Positions 47,364-57,589 of a stretch of DNA of 64,000 bases are shown piece after piece. Under the pieces are notes generated by a model. It worked only from the letters and a program-made list of their open reading frames with translations. It was not told where the DNA came from and searched no databases. Source of the DNA: Pilatotrama ljubarskyi (lineage: Eukaryota > Basidiomycota > Agaricomycetes > Polyporales > Polyporaceae); the NCBI GenBank assembly GCA_022385805.1, contig MU277675.1, positions 567,568 through 631,567 on the forward strand, given 5' to 3'. Position 1 is the stretch's first letter; every line of letters starts with the position of its first letter. Position numbers and translations under genes: made by a program.

Positions 47364-49831
47364 TTACGCGCAGAGCTTGTCAGCAACCTCCTCCACCAGC
47401 TTCCGTGCCTCCGGCTTCTGCACCCCGTTCTCTCCGCATCCGCCCTTCGCAAGCTTGCTCTTGAGCGTCTCGCGTGACTGCAGCACCTCGAGCAAGCCCT
47501 TGAGCTGGCTCTCGTAGAACGGTGACAGACGGAGCAGAAACGCGAGCGCTGCCGTCAGCCGGTGTACTGCAACAGGCACACCCGCATTAGCACTTCCCGT
47601 TTGATAAGACGCGCATGAATGACGAAGCGACATACCGACTTCCTCGCTCTGCGTCTCGTTAGCCAGCGCCTCCAAAACGGCACTGACCAACTCGACCTCC
47701 CACTCCTCGTCCTCCTCCACCTCCATCGGCACCGCGCCGGCGGTGACGCCCCTCAGCTTCTCGACTCGACTCCTCTGCAGCGCAGCCGCGACGTTGAACG
47801 CCAGACTCGCCGCCGCCGTGCGCACCGCCGCATCGTCGTGCAATAGCGCAGCAACGACCACCCGCGTCACGTGTGAACGCTTGCCCCCGGGAGCAGAACG
47901 CGAGAGGAGCGTCTTGCCGAGGGAGGTGTGCGCGAAGCCGTTTGCGAGCGTGCGTAGGAGGGTGAGGAGGAAGTTGCGTGCGCTGGATCTCTGTGAGGGG
48001 TCGGCGTTGTCGATCGCTGCGAGCGCCTTGTCGAGGAAGAGCTGGAGAGGGTCTGTCGTGGGTACGGCTGCCGTAGCGAGCCAGTTCGCGACGGCGTCGT
48101 CAAGCACCGCGAGCCGCCACATATCTACTAGGGGGAAGAGCTGAGATGGTGGGAGGGCGTTCGCGATTGTGCGTGTCGTGGCAGCCCAGCTTGTGAGCAA
48201 TTGTGCGGGGGCCGGGAACGCGGGTTTTTTTGCCGCCTCCGCCGCGGAACGCTTCTCGGGGAAGCGGGTCTTGAGCAGAGGGATTATCGCGGTGGTGAGA
48301 GCTTGCTTGGCCGTTTGCAGTTCCGGCGACGAGGGTGTTGCGTCGATGAAGGAGGCTAGCTTTGCGGAGACGGTATCCAGCGCAGGGACCTGGGTGAAGA
48401 GTATAGGGTTTGTTGAGAGCGCTTCAACGGCGGGGAGGGAGAGTTTGGTGTGCGGATGTGCTGCGCGGTAGTATTGAGTACGGGACGTTCTCCAATGCGC
48501 GCAGTAGGTACATACGAGGGAATGCTTGAAACAGAAGCAGGTCTACTTGGGAGCGCAGCTCCACCCCATTCGCTCCTTTCACTTCCTCGACCTGAAGCAC
48601 ACATTGATCAGTCGCATACAATAGCAGCCACAACATATTCCTACCTTCTTGCCGTCCAAGAAGAACAGGAAAGTCGGAGTAGCCCTCACGCCCCACTCAC
48701 CCGCTACCTGACTGCCCATCCCAACAGCCAGGTCCACCTTCACGAACGCTACGCGCCCGCTCCCTATCCCATGCGTCTTCTGGTGCGCAAGATCCTCAAA
48801 CACCGGTTCGATCATCCTGCATGGCGGGCACGTCGGCGACGTGAAGAACACGACCGCCGCGCGGTGTGACTGCAGGAGCGAGTGCAGCGAAGATGGGTTG
48901 GTGCACATATGTATGGGGCCCGCGACGGTGGAGGAGTCCGGGTTGACCGTGGGCATAGAAGTTGGGGCGGAGAGCGAGCCGGTGGAGTAGGCCTGGGAGG
49001 CGACGGCTTGGAGGAGCGCGGAGGCGAGTGCGGGATTGGGCGAGGCGGAGGCGGCGGCGGTGAGCGTCTCGGGAGCGGGGAGCTGGGGAGCTGCTGGGGT
49101 TACTGTACCGGAGACAGGGCGGCGGAACATGGCGTCTATGGTTGGGCGGAGCGCTGCTCCGAATGGTGTTGAAAGGAAGTCGGATGGGAGGTCTGTGCCA
49201 GAACGCACAAGTCAGCGACGGACAATCGGCGTCGAAGGAATCTGACGGTACCTTTTATCCATGCTGGTATTGACCCGCCTGTGAGGAACCCGATGCAGTC
49301 GTTGGTGAATGAGTTGCAGTTAAAGTCTGGTGACGGGTCAGGTTTGTTAAAGCCATGTAAGAAACCCACGCCTACCTAGCAGGTGGTACTGCGGATATGT
49401 CAGTCAGAGAATGAGGGGCCTCGGGAGGGAACACTCACTTTATCCGCGGTATAATGCTCGCGCATCTCTTCTAGATACTCATCAAATGTGTCTTCGTCTA
49501 GAGCGGTCTCTCCCATGTCTATGATCTGCAAAGGTTTGCCATGCTATCACACGGTCAACGATGGTTGCTCATCGAAGTAAGATCGCGATGGACTTACATG
49601 GGACATTCCCGGCTTTGTGATACAGATGCCCTGTCCATAGTAGACCTCTTTTCCGAAGACGACTACAGAAGTATGCCTACGGTGGGTAAGTGGCCATCCC
49701 ATGACCGCAAAGAACACCTCCGAAGGCACGACGTACCATATGCCATCTATCTGCCTGCCTGTGAGTTGCCTCGAGAGCTGCTTCGCCAGGCCATTGCTGA
49801 GGTCATAGACGTAGAGTTGGACTTTCGACAT
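47364..49831 (-). CDS. PPPDE peptidase-thioredoxin-PUL domain fusion
   Basis: About nine exons and 620 residues; the ATG at 49831 opens MSKVQLYVYDLSNGLAKQLS. Domain 1 is a PPPDE/DeSI-type thiol peptidase: RQIDGIWHTSVVVFGKEV (His codon 49673-49675, made by a splice) and LLDFNCNSFTND (Cys codon 49316-49318). It is followed by GFLTGGSIPAWIKDLPSDFL. Domain 2 is a thioredoxin fold, VVFFTSPTCPPCRMIEPVF, with a CPPC redox site near 48820. Domain 3 is a PUL domain, from about FPPHPHTKLSLPAVEALS to the end (KLVEEVADKLCA); in Doa1/PLAA proteins PUL binds Cdc48/p97. A role in ubiquitin/SUMO deconjugation linked to Cdc48 is inferred from domain content. One internal exon, 49376-49388, is only 13 bases (TACCACCTGCTAG) but is needed to restore YHLLDFNC. 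Confidence 0.9.
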
Positions 49832-50474
49832 TTGAACTTGAAGTGCTCTTCTACGCAGAGGAATGGAGCACACCGGGTATCGCTGTAAAGGTCGTAACCG
49901 CAAGGAACAAGTTGGATGATGCACAGTACAAAGCCGAGGAGCGACAAGGAATACAGCGGTACTGTAACAGACAGGTGTATGGTACGGAAGGTGTTGGCTG
50001 GAAAGCACTCGAAACACCCGAAGCGGAAGGAGGACGCGTCCCGATGACGCAGCCAGATCGAGATCTGGATCTTCCCAGTTCGGAGCCGCGGCTCCGTCGC
50101 ACAGCACCCCGCCGAGCAGCAAATCAAGATATCGTAAAGTGTGCTGTTTGCGGCTTGCACATACATGACGATCCAACAGCTTCCCATTGGCTCTCCGAGA
50201 TATTATGCCTTGGGGAGTAAGTACCGTGCCAGGTTACTGCCAGGTTACTGGTGATGTATACTGAGCCATAGAACGTACAGAGCGATGCATCCCAGCTGAA
50301 CGGTCTTTGTGCTTGTGTGCCTTCGTAACATCCGTCATCCTCCGACCTCTCAACTGGCGGGGCCGAAAACTCACGATTCCTCCCTGGTTATATTGCCCCG
50401 TTGCTGCTGGGGCATCTTGAGGCAGCGGCACCTGGCACCGTTCCCGCATTCAAGTTCCTCGTCACGGTTCACCA
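49832..50474. promoter_or_regulatory. divergent intergenic region between PPPDE fusion gene and first P450
   Basis: About 640 bases between two divergent start codons. Open frames on both strands are without recognisable content. TTATATT near 50386 is a weak TATA-like site for the P450. Confidence 0.35.
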
Positions 50475-52564
50475 TGGGCACTGCGGCATCCAGCCCTCTC
50501 AAGCACGCTTTCAGCCTTGCCACCGTCCTCCTTGCCTCGTACGGGGCTCTGTCCTATTTACGTTCGCTTCTATCATGGAGAAGTCGCACGAAGGGTCGGC
50601 CGCTTCCACCTGGACCAAGGCCGCTACCACTGATTGGGAACGTGTTGAACATGCCTCGAGTCAAGTTTTGGATCGGCTTCAAAGCGTTGTGCGCGAAATA
50701 TGGTAGGTGGCTTCGTTTTCTCTGTTCTGACAGGCCGACGGAGAGCCATTTGTAGGGGACGTCGTCTACTTGAACATTCTCGGTGACCACATCCTGGTCC
50801 TTGGTAGCGCGCGCGCGACCACTGAGCTACTCGAGAAACGCTCCGCCAACACGTCCGATCGTCCCTCTAGTGCAGTATTGCCTCTGTGAGTTCCTGTTGC
50901 TTGGCGTGACTCAGAATTTTTCGTGTTTTATACTTACGTGGTTATAGCATCGGGAATGACGTCGCCTTCAGCATCATGCCCTACGGACAATGGTGGAGAG
51001 ACCACCGCCGCACGTTCTGGCAGGTTTTCAACCCCAGCGCCATCCGGGAATACCGGGACACTCAACGCCACATGAGGAACAAGTTTCTCTACAGGCTTCT
51101 GGAGTCCCCCGAAGAGTTCGAGCATCACATCCGCTAGTGAGTCACGCGATCATCTCAAAGACTACGACCCTGACTCAGTGCATGCGCCAGCATATTTGGC
51201 GCAACTGTCATGAAGATTGCGTACGGACTGGACGCCAAAGAGAAGGGGGACGAGCTCATCGACCGAGTAGGAGAGGCGCTTTCTTGCACGTCCGACGTTG
51301 CGACGGGCGTTCATCCCGTTCACCTATTCCCCTTCCTACGCCATGTCCCCGGATGGGTTCCAGGTGCGGCCTTTCAGTATGCCCTGGCGAAATGCAAGGC
51401 GGCCGTGGACTACATGAAGGAAGTCCCATTTGCGAGGATGAAGGCTGCACTGGTGAGTCTGTCGTTCTTGGTCCTGTCAATGAGTGCCCATCGTCATGAA
51501 TGTTGCTTCGCTACAGAGCCAGGGTCAGAACACGTCTTGCACCCTGGCTGTCCTTTTGTCAAGGATTCAGGCTGTCCCGGGTACTCCCGAATACGCATAC
51601 GAAGAAGACGTCGTGAAGAACGTTGGACTAGTCGCATTCGAAGGTACGCTTTAAAGCATATCTACAGTGATGAATGCGCCTGAGCATTGATACGGTATAC
51701 CAGCCGGCTCAGACACGGTGAGCATCAGAAGTTTGCGCAAGTCTGCCGCACCGCCGTGATACCAATCGGTCGCAGTCGTACTCCACTTTGCTCGGGGTAT
51801 TCCTGGCTATGTCTCTGTACCCTGAAGTCCAGCAAAAGGCTCAAGCCGAACTCGACGCCGTGGTCGGTCGTGAACGTTTTCCGGACTATGAGGACCGTGA
51901 TGCTCTTGTGTACGTGAACGCGCTGATCAAAGAAGTCGTCCGCTGGCACGTCGTACTGCCCATTGGTCTCCCGCATCGTACCGTCGAGGATGACGTCTTC
52001 GACGGGTATTTTATACCTGCCGGTACTATCATCATGCCCAACACCTGGTGCGTCGCTACTTCTGTACTATAGTCTCGTCACTGAAATCCCGATTAGGGCA
52101 ATTCTGCAAGACCCTGAAGAGTACGAGCAGCCTGAAGAGTTCCGTCCAGAGCGGTTCATACGCGACGGCCAGTTAGACCATAGTGTACGCGATCCCTACG
52201 CGTTCGCGTTCGGCTACGGGAGAAGGTGAATCTCGCTTTCTCGTTGGCTATCCACTTCCCCTGATCGTATCGAACGTGTGCCGCACAGAATTTGTGCAGG
52301 ACGCTACTTGGCAGACGACGCTCTGTTCCTGACTGTAGCCTCAGTGCTCCACGTCTTCAACATCGGCCCACCACTTGACGAGCATGGCCAGCCGATCAAG
52401 GTAAAGCACGAACTCAAGCATGGCTTGCTTGCGTGAGTCCTATCGCTCGGCTTGAGTGATTCCACGCGATGCTGACCGGCGGCTACAGTTATCCGGAGGA
52501 TGCTCGGTGCACGGTTAAGCCGCGTTCAGCGGAGGTCGCCATGCTAATCTCAGACGCTTGCTAG
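50475..52564 (+). CDS. cytochrome P450, copy A
   Basis: About ten exons and 510 residues. The ATG at 50475 (MGTAASSPLKHAFSLATVLL) begins an N-terminal membrane anchor, then the proline hinge RPLPPGPRPLPLIGNVLNMP. Further motifs: YGDVVYLNILGDHILVLGS, EKRSANTSDRPSS, MPYGQWWRDHRRTFWQVF (C-helix WxxxR), the I-helix AGSDT made across splices near 51.71 kb, the K-helix KEVVR (ExxR), FRPERFIRDG and the haem-binding FGYGRRICAGR. It ends VAMLISDAC with a stop at 52562-52564. It is an ER membrane monooxygenase of the group often annotated O-methylsterigmatocystin oxidoreductase-like in mushrooms; the substrate is unknown. All catalytic motifs are intact. Very similar to the P450 immediately downstream. 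Confidence 0.93.
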
Positions 52565-53265
52565 CGCTACTCTACCCTGAAAAGCAGATAGTAAAATGTC
52601 CGACGCCCGTGTTGCCGCCTGCGTCGCGGCCTCGTACGTTATACCCCCACTCTTACCTCCACTCAAACATCGAAAAGACGTTCCTGTCCTTCCGTGCGAG
52701 GGCCACCTGCTCGATCTTCGTGCCCTTCGTAGTCTCGGACCGACGGCCGACCCTCGGACGTGTACCTTGGCCGCCTATCGTGTCCTTCATCGATGCCGGA
52801 GACTTCTCACGCAAAGCGGGCAGAGCCGAGTGCAGGCTATCGGTCTTTGGCTTCGCATATCGAGGGTGATGTCCTGCCAGTGCACATTATGTGATTCAGT
52901 CATTCGCACCCCTCGTACGCTGCTTATACTTGTACGGAATGCCAAAGTGTGAAGTTCGCTCGTCATAGTAAGTTCTTCTGCATTCCAGACGTTGTCCACG
53001 CCGAACTGCGCTTTCCTACCGGGCGCATCTGGTCACCATGTTACTAACCAGCCTCTATGTCAGTGCAATCCTATCGAAGTTGACATGCGTGCGCTCGACG
53101 TCCGGAAGTCGTCTCACTAGGCGCGGTCTCCGCGTCATCCGAGAGCGCTCATAGAAGGCCCAGCACAGGGCTTCCCGAACCTGCCTATCGCAACCACACG
53201 GGCCCGTGGCCCTTGACGTATGAAGGGAGCTAGGCGGTCACGAGAAGCCATGTCTGCCACGTCTC
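52565..53265. other. intergenic stretch between the two P450 genes
   Basis: No coding feature recognised; overlapping frames of about 110 codons only. It holds the first P450's 3' region. Confidence 0.5.
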
Positions 53266-53275
53266 TATATATAAA
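53266..53275 (+). promoter_or_regulatory. TATA box of the second P450 gene
   Basis: TATATATAAA, about 70 bases upstream of the ATG at 53344; a strong consensus match at a plausible distance. Confidence 0.65.
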
Positions 53276-53343
53276 GTACTGGCTGACTTTCTAGACAGCT
53301 CGACGCTTCACCTTCGTTTTGTCCTACACCTCTTCTCGTGACA

Positions 53344-55464
53344 ATGGAACCGGCCAGCGTCAGCGCCCCCGACCATTCTGCCTCACACGCTGGTCTCGCC
53401 GTCCTATGCATACTAACTGGCTTGGCACTGTCCTACTTATGGTCGTTTGTCACCTGGAGGCAGCGAGCGCGAGGGCTACCCCTTCCTCCTGGGCCAAAGG
53501 CGCTGCCGTTTGTCGGTAATTTACTCGATATGCCGCGCTTCAAACCATGGTTGGGGTTCAAGGACCTCTGCTCAGACTATGGTGCGTCGTTCTGTGCCTG
53601 CCGTGACTGTGGCCGATATCTGACTTTGCCGCCCTGGCAGGCGGAATCGTCCATCTGAACATTCTCGGGACCCACATGGTGGTCATCGGGAGTGCTTCCG
53701 TCGCTGTCGAGCTATTGGAGAAACGCTCTGCCAACACGTCAGACAGACCTTCCAGTGTGACGCTTCCCCTGTGAGTCTCACCGTGCTTCTAGGACGATGC
53801 TGCTGATCCGAAGGGAAATAGTGTCGGTAATGACGTTGCGCTCAGCATCATGCCATACGGTCAGTGGTGGAGGGATCATAGACGGGCGTTTTGGCAAGTC
53901 TTCCACCAAGACGCGGTCCGGGAATATCAGGACATCCAGCGCGTCATCACCCGCATGTTCCTGAAGAAGCTAATGGACCGTCCACAAGAGTTCAAGCAAC
54001 ATATACGCTAGTAAGCTGTGAGAAGACGAAACCGAAGTGTCGAGGAGCGCTGAACCGGATAACTATCCCAGCATCTTCGCAGCGACGATGATGAAGGTTC
54101 TTTACGGAATAGACGCGAAGGAGGAAGGAGACGAACTCATTAGCAAGATTGACGAAGCTCTCTCCTGCACCTCTGACGTCGCGACTGGGAGTCATCCCGT
54201 CGACCTCTTCCCTTTCTTGCGTCATATCCCTGGATGGGTACCAGGCTTTGGCTTCCAGTATACCCTGGCGAACTGCAAAGCTGCCGTGACTTACATAAAG
54301 GAGGTTCCTTTCGCGCGCCTCAAGTCCGCTCTCGTCAGTTCAAATGGCCTCGAGGTGATTCGCTCACGTGCTGACTTGTGCTGCGTGGCAGGACGAAGGT
54401 CGAGCAGCGCCGTGCGCACTATCTGTGCTTTTGTCTAGGATCAGTGATCCTGCAGGAACAGCGGAGTTCTCATATCAAGAAGATGTTGCCAAGAACGTCG
54501 GACTGGTCGCATTCGAAGGTAAGTCCCCAGTGCTACACCGAGGTACGCGACTCCCTTTTTGACCAGCTCCTAGGTGGATCAGATACAGTGAGGATCTATG
54601 ATTTCAGCACGGATGTGTCAACTTGTCCTGAGACGGCCCTTCCAGTCGTACGGAACTCTGCAAGGACTTTTCCTCGCTATGTCTCTGTACCCCGACGTAC
54701 TGAAGAAGGCTCAGGCCGAGCTCGACGCCGTCGTCGGTCGTCACCGTCTTCCGGACTTTCACGATCGCGATGCCCTTGTATATGTTCGGGCCGTAATCAA
54801 GGAAGCATTGCGCTGGCATGTCGTCGTTCCCCTTGGCATCCCACATCGCACTGTCAAGGACGACGTGCTAGATGGCTACTTCATACCTGCAGGCACGGTG
54901 ATCATACCGAACACCTGGTGGGTCCAGACGCTACACTCACCGGAGCGAATAGGATTGACTGTACCAATAGGGCGATGCTCCAAGATCCTGACGCATACGA
55001 TCAGCCCGAGGAATTCAGGCCTGAACGATTCATACGTGACGGAAAGCTAGACCCCAACGTGCGCGATCCCTACCATATCGCGTTCGGCTTTGGTAGACGG
55101 TGAGTGTACATGTTCGTGCTACCACGTGCCCGACGACTGATTGCACGCACTGTGACGGCGGTGTGCAGGGCTTGTGCTGGACGACACTTCGCCGAAGACG
55201 CGCTCTACCTCGCTGTGGCTTCGGTCTTACACGTGTTCGATATCGAGCCTCCGCTTGACGAGGAGGGTCGGCCTATCAGGATCGAGCTTCGACAGGCTCA
55301 CGGCCTGCTTTCGTGAGTCATCCAGCTATTTTGCTCGAGGTTTGAAGGGCCGTACTCACCAGCTGCATAGGTATCCCGAGGACTGTCGATGCGTCGTGAA
55401 ACCGCGCTCAGCGGAGGCCGCGGCGATGATCTCCGAGTCAGAGGCTCGGCAGGGTGTAATCTGA
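53344..55464 (+). CDS. cytochrome P450, copy B
   Basis: A tandem duplicate of the P450 at 50.5 kb, with matching exon boundaries. The ATG at 53344 gives MEPASVSAPDHSASHAGLAV and a membrane anchor, then LPLPPGPKALPFVGNLLDMP, ILGTHMVVIGSASVAVELLE, MPYGQWWRDHRRAFWQVFHQ, the I-helix GGSDT (in place of AGSDT in copy A), KEALRWHVVVPLGIPHRTV (ExxR as EALR), FRPERFIRDGKLD and the haem loop FGFGRRACAGR. The C-terminus is EAAAMISESEARQGVI with a stop at 55462-55464. The last six residues have no counterpart in copy A. The copies differ mostly in the membrane anchor and substrate-recognition parts, so they may have diverged in substrate. The junction near 54.34-54.42 kb is uncertain. Confidence 0.92.
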
Positions 55465-56304
55465 TATGTCGAGTTCTCGCAGGTATCTGTTACGACTATC
55501 CGTGACGATTCATGCAAATGCACCAATTTGCCGTGTCCAAGACAGGGCCTACCACTGGGGACTTCCCCGCTTCTCTACGATGCGGCCATTCTGGCGCGGT
55601 GCACGCGGTGCTTCATGAGAATGTGATACTCCGCAAACTTTGAAGGCGCTATTAGGGGAGGCAAAGGAGGAAGGTCTCATGTATAGCAGGCCCAGAGCGC
55701 GACGGGAGTGGCCGAGGAATCCGAAGCGCATTCGGATGGCTAGGCTGTTTGACAGTCCTTCGCCACGTCTTCATTCCCCGCTGGATCGTCGCATTGTAGA
55801 GAGTAGAGCGAAGACGAAGACCCCCCCCCCCTGGCGGGAATCCCGCATGACGCGCTTCTGCACGTAAAGACATGGGCGGGATTCTCGCTTTTAGTACAGG
55901 CCTGAGGCTCGCGGGCTTCCTTCGAGATCAGCACGGTAGTTCCCGCGTGCAATAACAGCTCTTCCTACACTTCGAAGTATGTGTCGCCCTCCAATTTTGG
56001 GCTGTTGGTTCCCTGACGTCTCCGAGAACGAGTGTCCGAACACTGTTCTGCACATCATCCCGCCGCAGGAGAAGCACCAGCCAGATACCGATATCTCACA
56101 CCTCTGACGTTGCGGAGTGTTATGCGAGCATGAAGATTAGCTCAACTTCCGGGTCTGCTACCTGGCAGCATGCGTATCTTTACGTCTCACGGAACGAACA
56201 CGCACCGTTGTTTGAAACCTACGTGGAAAAGCACGGACAAGGGCGAAACACTGTTATTCCTTCCCCGCCGCAAAACCTAACATTTCGTAAGACGCCGCGG
56301 TCGC
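55465..56304. other. gene-free stretch between P450 copy B and RidA gene
   Basis: Convergent 3' regions. It includes a run of ten C near 55823-55832. No supportable gene; a 106-codon plus-strand frame at 56130-56450 overlaps the RidA gene and has no features. Confidence 0.5.
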
Positions 56305-56868
56305 TCAAGGCAGCTCGGCGATGCATTCGATCTCGACGTCAGCTCCAAGAGGCAGAGCCGCCACACCGATGCACGTGCGGGCAGGCGGGTTCGAGGAGAA
56401 GTACTAATGAAGTAGAGAGGATCGTCAGTCCCACATTCAGCAGACAGTAGTCATACGCCCACTCACCTCCAGGTACACCTCGTTCATCGGCGCGAAGTCG
56501 CGCTGGAGGTTAGTCAGGTAGACGTTGGCCTTGAGAACGCTCTCCAAGCCAACGCCTGCGCCCTTTAAGACCTTCTTCATGTTATCCAGAGCAGCGCGCT
56601 GAAGCGATCGTCGGTGAGCTCTATGTCCTGGCGTACGTCAAGCGCACTCCGTATCACTCACGGTCTGCGCCTGCACGCCGCCCTCGACGAGCTTCATGTC
56701 CCTGGTAATGCCGATGCTCCCAGAGACGTAGATCGTTTTTCCGGAGATCACGGCCTGCGCTGTGGGCAGGTCAATCGCCCCACTTCCTGGACGGAGTTTA
56801 GACGGGCACTTACAGTACACAGGGAGAGGGGGGTTGGCCTCCTCCGAGAATACAATCTGCTTTGTCAT
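56305..56868 (-). CDS. RidA-family (YjgF/YER057c/UK114) imine deaminase
   Basis: Four exons and about 130 residues, the normal size for the family. The ATG at 56868 gives MTKQIVFSEEANPPLPVY; splices then give SQAVISGKTIYVSGSIGI, KLVEGGVQAQT, RAALDNMKKVLKGAGVGLES, VLKANVYLTNLQRDFAPMNE and YFSSNPPARTCIGVAALPLG, ending VEIECIAELP with a stop at 56305-56307. The arginine in PART, which holds the substrate carboxylate, and the IxCIAxLP ending are present. RidA enzymes hydrolyse reactive enamine/imine intermediates made by PLP enzymes such as threonine dehydratase. No clear mitochondrial presequence is seen, so a cytosolic form is likelier. Confidence 0.93.
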
Positions 56869-57589
56869 GGCGGATGAAGGGGTTGAGATGGAAGAGGGAC
56901 GAAAGCTCGTCTATGCGGAATGGAGGATGGCTTTTATTGGCAGCAAAATCAGGGGTCACTTGAGCAAATCCATGAGTATGGGCCGCCCCGGTCGCGTCTT
57001 ATCGATGAGTGCCAGGTCACACCTGATACCGGCCTGCAGTCGTTCCAATGTCATCCATGGGGTTGAACGAGTGCGAAAAGGGGATGTTGATACAGCAAGT
57101 CCAGTGTCGCTCAGAATCGATCATCTGAGCGCAGATGTGCGTAAGAATCAGGAGGGCGTGCTGCGAGGTCTACATAAGGATGAAGCTATGCAGCATAACC
57201 CGTCCAGCAGACTTTCGCGAGGTCAATGCCCGCTCAGCAACGAAGCCCAGCCGAAACCAGGAGAAATTGCACTGGGGTCGGTCCCGAGAGACGAAGGTAC
57301 TAGTGAGCTTGTCAGAGTACTGAGCACTTTAGTTGGAACCCAGCATAGTCTCATAGACCAACCAGTGGCGAGTTTTCAGCGAAGCCGAACACTGTGACAA
57401 TAGCAACAAAGCAGGACAGTCCCAGCATAGATAGACACGAGGAGGATGAGGCCAGCGACGAGCAGCAGCGGGTCCGAGGCGCTCAAGTGATAGACGCCCA
57501 TTGCAGAGCGTGGAAGCGCCCGTCTGAGGGGGCGTGTGGCTGAGAAGCTTGAAGGGTAAAACTGTGCAGCGGCTGTATAGCTGCAGACC
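56869..57589. other. divergent intergenic region between RidA and H15 genes
   Basis: About 720 bases. A plus-strand frame is open from 56762 to 57397 (211 codons), but it begins inside the RidA gene and shows no domain, so I read it as chance. Probably contains both promoters. Confidence 0.45.

Noticed and set aside
49843..50220. 125-codon plus-strand frame containing CAVCGLHIH
   Set aside because: One CxxC-like pair alone is not a zinc finger; the frame starts just upstream of the divergent PPPDE gene and has no start context or splice continuation.
56762..57397. 211-codon plus-strand frame antisense to RidA
   Set aside because: Starts inside the clearly coding minus-strand RidA exon and encodes nothing recognisable.
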